From: Pseudomonadota bacterium
GTDB lineage: Bacteria; Pseudomonadota; Alphaproteobacteria; Kiloniellales; J153
Assembly: GCA_022572105.1 (NCBI GenBank)
Contig: JACZWN010000027.1
Coordinates: 1-21,653, forward strand
Reading direction: 5' to 3'
DNA: 21,653 nucleotides
In this document: in pieces, positions 6,736 through 13,337 of the stretch
Layout: every line of letters starts with the position of its first letter
How positions within the stretch are numbered: the first letter of the stretch is position 1
Notes under the pieces: generated by a model
What the model saw: the letters and a program-made list of their open reading frames with translations, nothing else
What the model was told of the DNA's origin: nothing
Database searches by the model: none
Made by a program: the position numbers and the translations under genes

Positions 6736-7239
6736 GACCGATTCTCCCCCGCGCGGGGCGCCGCGGTTCGGGCGATGGCGACGCGGCTACACCGCGCGAC
6801 AAGGCCGTGCTAGCTTGGACGGCGGCCCGGTTCGTCCCGCGACCGCCGGCCATGTCCAATAGAATGGAGGGCTTTGCAATGCTTCCGAGCGCGAGATCAG
6901 GTCCGGGCCCTCTCGCGGCCATTATACCAAAGGTCCTTGATAATGACCCATAGAGATCGCGCAGGCGATCGGACGGGCCACCGGGCGGGTAGCAGGGAAG
7001 CCGCGGGCGATGCGGGACATCGTCAAGGCTTTCCGACGCCCGCCGGCGGTTCGCCCGCGCGACCGGAACGGCGGCTTCCCAAGGCTTTCGGGCGGCGTCC
7101 CGCATGGCTTGCGATGCCTTGCATCGCCACGCCACGCGCTCCTGGCCGAAAACCTTGGGAAACCGTCTCTATGGGTCGTTACTAAGGACCTTTGGTATAA
7201 GTTTTCTCGCGTCCGCGATAGGACGCCCGGGGTCCGGCA
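6736..7239. other. Non-coding stretch upstream of the first ABC operon
   Basis: Apart from the inverted-repeat element (6922-7200), this stretch holds GGAGG at 6866-6870 with ATG at 6879, an excellent initiation site. Its reading frame stops at 6951 inside the left arm of the element. This looks like the 5' end of a gene disrupted by the element. Nothing else protein-like was seen. Confidence 0.5.
6922..7200. mobile_element. Candidate MITE-like element, 279 bp with 35-bp terminal inverted repeats
   Basis: The left arm (6922-6956, starting TTATACCAAAGGTCCTT) is the inverted complement of the right arm (7166-7200) with only 3 differences in 35 bases. The ~210-base interior encodes no transposase and has no convincing gene. 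Ends of the form TA-TACC...GGTA-TA would fit insertion at a TA dinucleotide, as for IS630/Tc1-like elements, but that is inference. It separates a truncated gene start (ATG 6879) from the dppB-like gene at 7240. A partial match to its outer end occurs at 16592-16607. Confidence 0.55.
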
Positions 7240-8229
7240 GTGATCGCCTTCATCATCCGCCGTTTCCTTCAGTCCGCCCTGGTCATGCTGACCGTGGGGC
7301 TCATCGCCTTTGGGTTGTTCCGCTATGTCGGCGATCCGATCAACAACATGGTGGGTCAGGACACGAGCCTCCAGGAGCGCGAGGCCCTGCGCGAGGGCCT
7401 GGGCCTGAACGATCCCTTCGTCGTCCAGTTCGGCCGCTTCGTGGGCAACGCGGTCCAGGGCGAGTTCGGCATCTCCTACCGGCACCGCCGCCCGGTCGAG
7501 GATCTGATCGCCGAGCGCCTGCCGGCGACCCTCGAGCTCAGCATCATCGCCGCCCTGATCGCGCTCTTGGTCGGCGTGCCCATGGGTGTCTACACCGGCC
7601 TGCACCGGGAGGGATTCCTATCCCGCGTGTTCATGACCCTGTCGCTGATCGGCGTGTCCCTGCCCACCTTTCTGATCGGCATCCTGCTGATCCTGCTGTT
7701 CGGCGTGGTCCTGCAGTGGCTGCCCACCTTCGGGCGCGGCGACGTGGTTCAGCTCGGCTGGTGGTCGACCGGGCTGCTCACAACGGGCGGCATCAAGGCG
7801 CTGATCATGCCGTCGATCACGCTGGCGTTGTTCCAGATGACGCTGATCATGCGCCTGGTGCGCTCGGAGATGCTCGAGGTGCTGCGCACCGACTACATCA
7901 AGTTCGCGCGCGCCAGGGGGCTGGCCAATCGCGCCATCAACTTCGGTCACGCGCTCAAGAACACGCTGGTGCCGGTGATCACCATCACCGGCCTTCAGCT
8001 CGGCTCGATCATCGCCTTCGCGATCATCACCGAGAGCGTGTTCCAGTGGCCCGGCATGGGCCTGTTGTTCATTCAGGCGATCAACGAGGTCGACATTCCC
8101 GTGATGTCGGCCTACCTGTGCATGATCGCCCTGTTCTTCGTGATCATCAATTTGATCGTCGACCTGCTCTACTACGCCGTCGACCCGCGCCTGCGCATCG
8201 ACAGCACGGCGGTCGGACGCCATCACTAG
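7240..8229 (+). CDS. Peptide/nickel-type ABC transporter permease, DppB-like
   Basis: This 329-residue inner-membrane protein has the DppB layout: an N-terminal helix (IIRRFLQSALVMLTVGLIAFGLFRY), a periplasmic segment with GLNDPFVVQFGRFVGNAVQGEFGIS, then about five helices. The cytoplasmic coupling loop SEMLEVLRTDYIKFARARGL...ALKNTLVP is the EAA-type motif that docks on the ATPase. The C-terminus YYAVDPRLRI is typical. The start is a GTG at 7240 with a poor ribosome site. It forms an operon with the DppC-like gene 10 bases downstream. No ATPase or binding-protein gene accompanies it; a truncated gene start lies upstream beyond the repeat element. Confidence 0.92.
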   Translation: MIAFIIRRFLQSALVMLTVGLIAFGLFRYVGDPINNMVGQDTSLQEREALREGLGLNDPFVVQFGRFVGNAVQGEFGISYRHRRPVEDLIAERLPATLELSIIAALIALLVGVPMGVYTGLHREGFLSRVFMTLSLIGVSLPTFLIGILLILLFGVVLQWLPTFGRGDVVQLGWWSTGLLTTGGIKALIMPSITLALFQMTLIMRLVRSEMLEVLRTDYIKFARARGLANRAINFGHALKNTLVPVITITGLQLGSIIAFAIITESVFQWPGMGLLFIQAINEVDIPVMSAYLCMIALFFVIINLIVDLLYYAVDPRLRIDSTAVGRHH

Positions 8230-8239
8230 GAGCGGCGCC

Positions 8240-9172
8240 ATGACCGTAAGCGCAAATTTGGTCGACGGCGTCCGGCGGTTCCGGGACAGCGACGTCTACT
8301 ACAGCTTCAAGCACTCGCCGGTGGCCATCGTGGCCGCGGTCGTGACCGCGATCTTCCTGATCTCGGCGCTGTTCGCGCCCTGGCTGGCGCCCCATCGGCC
8401 CTTCGACCCTGCGACCGTCGAGCTGCTCGACGGTTTCACGCCGCCGGTCTGGCAGGCGGGCGGCGATCCGCGCTTCCTGCTCGGCACCGACGACCAGGGC
8501 CGCGACATCCTCTCCACCATCATGTATGGCGCGCGGATCTCGCTCGGCGTCGGCTTCGCCGCGGTCGCCTTCGCCATGGTGATCGGGGTCGGGTTGGGCC
8601 TGGTGAGCGGCTATCTGGGCGGCGTGATCGATGCCGTCATCATGCGCGTCGCCGACATTCAGCTGTCGTTTCCGGCGATCCTGCTCGCGCTGCTGATCGA
8701 CGGCGTGGCGCGTAGCCTGCTGCCGCGCGACATGCACGATGAGGTCGCGATCTACGTCTTGGTGTTCGCCATCGGCATCTCCGGCTGGGTCCAGTACGCG
8801 CGCACCGTGCGCGGCTCGACGATGGTCGAGAAGAACAAGGAATACGTCCAGGCGGCGCACGTCATGGGGATTCCGCCGGCGCTGATCATGCTGCGCCATG
8901 TGCTGCCCAACGCCATGGGCCCGGTGCTGGTGATCGGCACCATCCATCTGGCGGTCGCGATCATCACCGAAGCGACGCTGTCGTTCCTCGGCGTCGGGGT
9001 GCCGCCGACCTCGCCCTCGCTGGGCACGCTCATTCGGGTCGGCAACGACTTCCTGTTCTCGGGCGAGTGGTGGATCACGATCTTCCCGGGCGCGGCGCTC
9101 GCCATCCTGGTGCTCGCGGTCAACCTGTTGGGCGACTGGCTGCGCGACGCGCTCAACCCCAAGCTCCGGTAA
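8240..9172 (+). CDS. Peptide/nickel-type ABC transporter permease, DppC-like
   Basis: The 310-residue partner permease has a cytoplasmic N-terminus, a first helix (VAIVAAVVTAIFLISALFAPWLAPH), and the family signature FLLGTDDQGRDILSTIMYGARISL. The helices that follow lead to the coupling loop ARTVRGSTMVEKNKEYVQAAHVMG...HVLPNAMGP. Then come TEATLSFLGVGVPPTSPSLG and the C-terminal LLGDWLRDALNPKLR. ATG 8240 is preceded by AGGAG at correct spacing, 10 bases after the DppB-like stop. It should form a heterodimeric channel with the preceding product, but the cognate ATPases must be encoded elsewhere. Confidence 0.92.
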   Translation: MTVSANLVDGVRRFRDSDVYYSFKHSPVAIVAAVVTAIFLISALFAPWLAPHRPFDPATVELLDGFTPPVWQAGGDPRFLLGTDDQGRDILSTIMYGARISLGVGFAAVAFAMVIGVGLGLVSGYLGGVIDAVIMRVADIQLSFPAILLALLIDGVARSLLPRDMHDEVAIYVLVFAIGISGWVQYARTVRGSTMVEKNKEYVQAAHVMGIPPALIMLRHVLPNAMGPVLVIGTIHLAVAIITEATLSFLGVGVPPTSPSLGTLIRVGNDFLFSGEWWITIFPGAALAILVLAVNLLGDWLRDALNPKLR

Positions 9173-9185
9173 GCGGCGGCCGGCG

Positions 9186-9293
9186 GCCAGCCCGGGCGCC
9201 TACGGTCCTTCGCGCCTGCGCGAGCTGGTGCTCGGCGGCGTCACCCGGAAGATCTTCCAGCAGATGACCGTGCCGGTGCTGATGTCCCATTGA
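9186..9293 (+). pseudogene. 3' remnant of a universal stress protein (UspA family) gene
   Basis: The frame ending at TGA 9293 reads GAYGPSRLRELVLGGVTRK followed by IFQQMTVPVLMSH. This is the C-terminal ATP-binding strand-helix-strand of UspA-domain proteins (usual wording G-A-Y-G-H-S-R-x-R-E-x-x-L-G-G-x-T...VPVLMSH). Only ~33 residues remain, starting right after the DppC-like stop. The rest of the ~140-280-residue gene is absent, so this is a deletion scar. Confidence 0.75.
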
Positions 9294-9362
9294 TCGCGCA
9301 CCCGGGCGCGGCTAAGCTTTCGCGCAGTCATGAACAAAAACAGCGAGAGGGGGGCGGCGATC

Positions 9363-10559
9363 ATGCCGATCATCAACCGGATTGCCGAGTTTCACGACGA
9401 CATGACCGCCTGGCGCCGGAGCCTGCACGCGCAGCCGGAGACCGCCTTCGAGGAGCGCCTCACCGCCGACTTCGTCGCCGACAAGCTGGGCGGGTGGGGC
9501 ATCGAGGTGCACCGCGGCCTGGCGGAGACCGGCGTGGTCGGCGTGCTCCACGGCACCGGCGGAGACGGTACCGGCGGAAACGGCCGGACGGTCGGCCTGC
9601 GCGCCGACCTGGACGCGCTGCACATCCACGAGCTGAACGACTTCGCGCACCGCTCCACGATCGACGGCAAGATGCACGCCTGCGGCCACGACGGGCATAC
9701 CACCATGCTCCTGGGCGCCGCCCGCTACCTGGCCGAGACGCGCAATTTCGACGGCACCGTCTACTTCATCTTCCAGCCGGCCGAGGAGAACGAGGGCGGC
9801 GCCCGGGTCATGGTCGAGGAGGGCCTGTTCGAGCGCTTCCCGGCCGAGGCCGTCTACGGCATGCACAACATGCCGGGTTTGGCGACCGGCCGGGTCGGCC
9901 TGCGCGCCGGCCCCGCCATGGCGGCCTTCGACATCTTCGAGATCACGGTGACCGGCGACGGCACCCACGCCGCCATGCCGCACCTGGGCAACGACCCCGT
10001 CGTCATCGCCGCGCAGATCGTGGGCGCGCTTCAGACCATCGTGAGCCGGCGCGCCGATCCCATCGAGTCGGTGGTGGTCAGCGTCACCCAGTTCCACGCC
10101 GGGGACACCTGGAACGTGATCCCCGAGCAGGCCGTGCTGCGCGGCACGGCGCGCTGCTTCAAGCCCGAGGTGCGCGACCTGATCGAGGCCGAGATCCAAA
10201 AGATCGCCGAGGGCATCTGCGCGGCGCACGGCGCCACCACGGCGTTCCGCTACGAGCGGCGCTATCCGGCGCTGGTCAACACCGAAAAGGAGACCGGGAT
10301 CGCCGCCGGCGTCGCCGCCCAGGTGGTCGGCGAGGACAAGGTGACCCCGGGCGCGCCGCCGCTCATGGGCTCCGAGGATTTCGCCTATATGTTGGAATCG
10401 CGGCCCGGGTGTTACATCTGGCTCGGCAACGGCGAGGTGGGCGGCCCCGGCGGTTGCAACGTGCACAACCCGCGCTACGACTTCAACGACGAGATCTCGG
10501 TGATCGGCGCGAGCTACTGGGCCAAGCTGGTCGAGACCACCCTGCCGCGCGGCGCCTGA
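9363..10559 (+). CDS. M20 family metallo-amidohydrolase (hippurate hydrolase/aminoacylase type)
   Basis: M20D enzymes use a two-metal centre to cleave N-acyl amino acids and related amides. Metal ligands can be placed: Cys107 and His109 in HACGHDGHTTMLLGAA, Glu141/Glu142 in PAEENEGG, His168 in YGMHNMPG, and His368 in NVHNPRYDF. The dimerisation insert begins near FEITVTGDGTHAAMPH. The length of ~398 residues is normal. ATG 9363 is chosen because GAGAGGGGGG precedes it; an in-frame ATG at 9330 would add a hydrophilic leader of 11 residues. It lies downstream of the ABC permeases on the same strand, past the UspA scrap, and probably works on imported acyl-amino acids; the exact substrate is unknown. 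Confidence 0.9.
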   Translation: MPIINRIAEFHDDMTAWRRSLHAQPETAFEERLTADFVADKLGGWGIEVHRGLAETGVVGVLHGTGGDGTGGNGRTVGLRADLDALHIHELNDFAHRSTIDGKMHACGHDGHTTMLLGAARYLAETRNFDGTVYFIFQPAEENEGGARVMVEEGLFERFPAEAVYGMHNMPGLATGRVGLRAGPAMAAFDIFEITVTGDGTHAAMPHLGNDPVVIAAQIVGALQTIVSRRADPIESVVVSVTQFHAGDTWNVIPEQAVLRGTARCFKPEVRDLIEAEIQKIAEGICAAHGATTAFRYERRYPALVNTEKETGIAAGVAAQVVGEDKVTPGAPPLMGSEDFAYMLESRPGCYIWLGNGEVGGPGGCNVHNPRYDFNDEISVIGASYWAKLVETTLPRGA

Positions 10560-10653
10560 TCGGAGCTTGCGCCGACTTCCACGCGCCCTTCCTGACCCTC
10601 AACGACGGCTTCGAGACCGGCCCGCCGTCGGCGGGCGGCCCGCGAGTGCCGTG

Positions 10654-10698
10654 CTACTTCACCGCCCGCGGGTCGCGGGTGTCCTGGATGCCGTCCCT
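10654..10698 (-). pseudogene. Remnant of a DppC-like permease 3' end
   Basis: On the minus strand this short piece reads DGIQDTRDPRAVK followed by a stop. The intact DppC-like gene just beyond higBA ends DGLQDALDPRAVK and stop. Over ~45 bases (10653-10697 versus 11360-11405) roughly 37 positions agree, including 15 in a row at the stop end. It is a scrap of a second copy or a duplication product flanking higBA. It is too short to be certain on its own. Confidence 0.5.
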
Positions 10699-10718
10699 TG
10701 CTTGAAGTGCCATAACGC

Positions 10719-10746
10719 TTGACGGTATAACATCCAATGGTATAGT
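10719..10746 (+). promoter_or_regulatory. Promoter of higBA: TTGACG-N16-TATAGT
   Basis: TTGACG at 10719-10724 and TATAGT at 10741-10746, spaced by 16 bases, are close to the sigma-70 consensus. The transcript should start around 10752-10754, one to three bases before the toxin GTG at 10755. GGTATA occurs twice (10724-10729 and 10739-10744), overlapping both promoter elements. It could be part of a HigA operator, though no clean palindrome is seen. Confidence 0.6.
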
Positions 10747-10754
10747 CTATTGCG

Positions 10755-11033
10755 GTGATAAAATCCTTCAAGAGCAAGGACACCGCGCGGCTGTTCAATC
10801 GTCTCTCCTCGCGTCGGTGGCGCGACATAGCCGGCACCGCCCGCCGCAAGCTGGAGATGTTGAACGCCGCCAAGTCGCTGGCCGAGCTGCGTGTACCGCC
10901 CGGCAACCGGCTTGCAGCCTTGAAGGGGGACCGGCGGGGTCAACACAGCATCCGCGTCAACGATCGATGGCGGATATGTTTCGTCTGGCGCGGCGGTGAC
11001 GCCCATGACGTCGAAATCGTTGATTACCATTAG
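10755..11033 (+). CDS. higB: HigB-type toxin, RelE-superfamily ribosome-dependent mRNA interferase
   Basis: The 92-residue protein matches the HigB/plasmid-maintenance killer family along its whole length: RKLEMLNAAKSLAELRVPPGNRL, ALKGDRRGQHSIRVNDRWRI, CFVW, and the terminal DVEIVDYH. Family members cleave mRNA on the ribosome and are neutralised by HigA. The toxin-first gene order is usual for hig. The GTG start lies only ~8 bases after a good -10 box with no Shine-Dalgarno sequence, so the mRNA is probably leaderless. All diagnostic residues are present and it looks intact. Confidence 0.92.
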   Translation: MIKSFKSKDTARLFNRLSSRRWRDIAGTARRKLEMLNAAKSLAELRVPPGNRLAALKGDRRGQHSIRVNDRWRICFVWRGGDAHDVEIVDYH

Positions 11034-11036
11034 GAA

Positions 11037-11345
11037 ATGACCATGGCCAAGCTAGCGCCCATCCATCCGGGAGAAATCCTCGGCGAGGAGTTCCTGAGCC
11101 CGATGCAGATCAGCCAGTCGCGGCTGGCACGGGACATCAACGTGCCGCCACGACGGATCAACGAGATCTGCCTCGGCAAGCGCGGGATCACGCCGGACAC
11201 GGCTCTCCGCTTGGCGCGTTACTTCGGCACCTCGGCCGAGTTCTGGATGAACCTGCAGCAGCGCTACGATCTCGAACGCCGTAAGGACGAGATCGAGGAA
11301 CGGCTGAGAAGGGAGATCCGCCCGCTAACGGGAAAGGCGGCCTGA
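11037..11345 (+). CDS. higA: HigA-type antitoxin, XRE helix-turn-helix
   Basis: The protein (102 residues from ATG 11037, 100 from ATG 11043) has the family N-terminus LAPIHPGEILGEEFL, then an XRE helix-turn-helix (SQSRLARDINVPPRRINEICLGKRGIT), and DTALRLARYFGTSAEFWMNLQQRYDLE. It binds and inactivates HigB and normally represses the shared promoter. ATG 11043 is better placed relative to the AGGA at 11032-11035. The toxin stop is three bases before the first ATG, so translation is coupled. Confidence 0.92.
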   Translation: MTMAKLAPIHPGEILGEEFLSPMQISQSRLARDINVPPRRINEICLGKRGITPDTALRLARYFGTSAEFWMNLQQRYDLERRKDEIEERLRREIRPLTGKAA

Positions 11346-11361
11346 ATCCGCCACGCGCCCG

Positions 11362-12312
11362 CTACTTCACCGCCCTGGGGTCGAGCGCGTCCTGGAGGCC
11401 GTCGCCGAGGAAGTTGAAGGCGATCACGGTGACGAAGATCAGCAAGCCCGGGTAGACCGCGAGCGCGGGGGCGTCCCAGATCAGCTCCTGGGCGCCGGTG
11501 AGCATGTTGCCCCAGCTCGCCATCGGCGGCTGGATGCCCAGGCCGAGGAAGCTGAGCACCGATTCCAGCAGGATGACGTTGCCGACCGAAAGCGTGGTCG
11601 CGACGATGATCGGCGAGACCACGTTGGGCAGGATGTGGACCAGCATGATGCGCGCGTGATTCGCGCCCAGCGCCTCGGCGGCGCGCACGAATTCGCGCGC
11701 CTTCATGGTGAGCGTCGCCCCGCGCACCAGGCGCGCCACGGTGGTCCAGCCAACCAGCGCAATCAGGAACACGATGCGGTAAAGGCTGATGTTCTCCGAG
11801 GTCGTGAGCGCCTCCGGCACCCCCAGCTTGGTGAGATCGACGGCGACCAGGACGATGAGCAGCGGCAGCAGCGGCAGCGCGATCACGCCGTCGGTCAGGC
11901 GCATGAGCGCCGTGTCAAGCGTGCCGCCGAAATAGCCGGCCAGGAGCCCGATCGCGGTGCCGATGAGCGCGGCGCAGAACGCGGCCACGATGCCGACGAA
12001 CAGCGAGACCTGGCCGCCGTAGAGCAGGCGCAGCAGCAGATCGCGGCCGAGCTCGTCGGTGCCGAGCGGGTGTTCGGCGGAGGGCGGCTGCTTGAGGCTC
12101 AAGAGGTCGACCTTGGTCGCGTCCAGGCCGAGCGCCGCCTCGGCGAGCGGCGCGGCGAGCGAGAGCAGCGCGAGCGCCACGAGCGCGATCAGGCTGCCGA
12201 CCGCCAAGCGGTGCTCCAGGAACCGACGCCAAAGGATGGCGCCGACCGAGCGCGGCGGGCCCTCCGCCGCGCCCGCGGCCGCCGCCAGCCCGTACTTGCG
12301 CGCCTCGCTCAT
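11362..12312 (-). CDS. Peptide/nickel-type ABC transporter permease, DppC-like (second system)
   Basis: This 316-residue membrane protein has a cytoplasmic N-terminal extension (~25 residues), a first helix (HRLAVGSLIALVALALLSLAAP), the signature HPLGTDELGRDLLLRLLYGGQVSL, and five further helices. The coupling loop ARLVRGATLTMKAREFVRAAEALG...HILPNVVSP is followed by LESVLSFLGLGIQPPMASWG and the C-terminal NFLGDGLQDALDPRAVK. It begins 10 bases after the DppB-like stop and is the last gene of the minus-strand operon. Its stop lies 16 bases from the higA stop, so transcription from the two sides converges. No obvious terminator lies between. Confidence 0.92.
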   Translation of the reverse strand: MSEARKYGLAAAAGAAEGPPRSVGAILWRRFLEHRLAVGSLIALVALALLSLAAPLAEAALGLDATKVDLLSLKQPPSAEHPLGTDELGRDLLLRLLYGGQVSLFVGIVAAFCAALIGTAIGLLAGYFGGTLDTALMRLTDGVIALPLLPLLIVLVAVDLTKLGVPEALTTSENISLYRIVFLIALVGWTTVARLVRGATLTMKAREFVRAAEALGANHARIMLVHILPNVVSPIIVATTLSVGNVILLESVLSFLGLGIQPPMASWGNMLTGAQELIWDAPALAVYPGLLIFVTVIAFNFLGDGLQDALDPRAVK

Positions 12313-12322
12313 GCTCGCGCCT

Positions 12323-13273
12323 TCATTCGTAGGTAATCCTCGGGTCGAGCCAGGTGTAGCAAAGGTCGGCGGCCAGGTTGGCGAGCAGCGTGGTCAGCGT
12401 CGCCAGCAGCAGGCCGACCAGCGCCAGGTTGAAGTCGTTGCCCAGGATCGCATCGTAGATCGTCTTGCCCATGCCGAGGTAGCCGAACATGGTCTCGGTG
12501 ATGAGCGCGCCCGAGAACAGGGCGCCGAAGTTGAGGGCCATGATGGTGACCACCGGGATCATGGCGTTGCGCAGCACGTGGCCGAGCATGACCTGGCGCT
12601 CGCCCAGCCCCTTGGCGCGGGCGGTGCGCACGTAGTCCTGGCGCAGCGCCTCCATGACCGAGGCGCGCACGAAGCGGATCACGCCGGCCACGGTGGCGAT
12701 GGTCAGGGTCGCCACCGGCAGGATCAGGTGCTCGACCTGGGCCCAGGCGCCGGCCCCGGTCGCCGGCATGCCGCCGGCCGGCAGCCAGCCGAGCACGACG
12801 GCGAACAGTATGATGAGCAGGATCGCCAGCCAGAAGGGCGGCACCGAGATGCCGGCGAAGGCGAACAGGTTGATCGCGGCGTCGGCCACGCCGCGCGGGC
12901 GCATGGCGGCGATGATCCCGGCGGGCAGCGCGAGCGCGAAGGCGAGCAGGAGGGAAATTCCCATCAGGATCACGGTGTTGCCGAGTCGCGGCATCAGGAT
13001 CTCGAGGACAGGCCGGGTGTGCAGCCGGGAATAGCCGAAGTCGCCCTGCAACGCGGCGCCGAGCCAGTTGAGATAGCGTTCGCCGATCGGCCGGTCCAGG
13101 CCGTAGAGCGCGCGCAGGCGCGCCCCGTCCGCGGGCGTCAGGTCGGGGTTGGCGCTGATCATGATGTCGATGGGATCGCCCGGCATCAGCCCGATCAGCC
13201 CGTAGACCACGAACGACATGATCAACAACACGAGCGCCGATTCGGCGAGGCGCTGGATGATGTAAGCGAGCAT
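12323..13273 (-). CDS. Peptide/nickel-type ABC transporter permease, DppB-like (second system)
   Basis: The 316-residue permease starts MLAYIIQRLAESALVLLIMSF, followed by GLIGLMPGDPIDIM, the periplasmic LYGLDRPIGERYLNWLGAALQGDFGYS, and helices ending near the C-terminal CYTWLDPRITYE. The coupling loop FVRASVMEALRQDYVRTARAKGL...HVLRNAMIPV is well preserved. It is the middle gene of a binding protein-permease-permease operon. The ~64 bases separating it from the binding-protein gene form a long hairpin. It should pair with the DppC-like product; no ATPase gene is present nearby. Confidence 0.92.
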   Translation of the reverse strand: MLAYIIQRLAESALVLLIMSFVVYGLIGLMPGDPIDIMISANPDLTPADGARLRALYGLDRPIGERYLNWLGAALQGDFGYSRLHTRPVLEILMPRLGNTVILMGISLLLAFALALPAGIIAAMRPRGVADAAINLFAFAGISVPPFWLAILLIILFAVVLGWLPAGGMPATGAGAWAQVEHLILPVATLTIATVAGVIRFVRASVMEALRQDYVRTARAKGLGERQVMLGHVLRNAMIPVVTIMALNFGALFSGALITETMFGYLGMGKTIYDAILGNDFNLALVGLLLATLTTLLANLAADLCYTWLDPRITYE

Positions 13274-13276
13274 GAG

Positions 13277-13331
13277 TCAGGGATCAGGGATCAGACGCGG
13301 ATCGGACCGGCATCTAATACCTGATACCTGA
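13277..13331 (-). repeat. Long intergenic hairpin between binding-protein and permease genes
   Basis: Positions 13277-13295 and 13313-13331 pair over 19 positions with two mismatches and one wobble, enclosing a 17-base loop. Each arm is built of short direct repeats (GGATCAGGGATCAG on one side, ATACCTGATACCTGA on the other). Such stem-loops after solute-binding-protein genes are known (for example malE-malF) to protect the upstream mRNA from 3' exonucleases, so binding protein is made in excess of permease. That role is inferred here. Confidence 0.6.
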
Positions 13332-13337
13332 CATCCG

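Noticed and set aside
9312..10466. 384-residue minus-strand open frame opposite the M20 gene
   Set aside because: His/Asp/Val/Gly-rich antisense shadow; the plus strand carries all M20 metal ligands.
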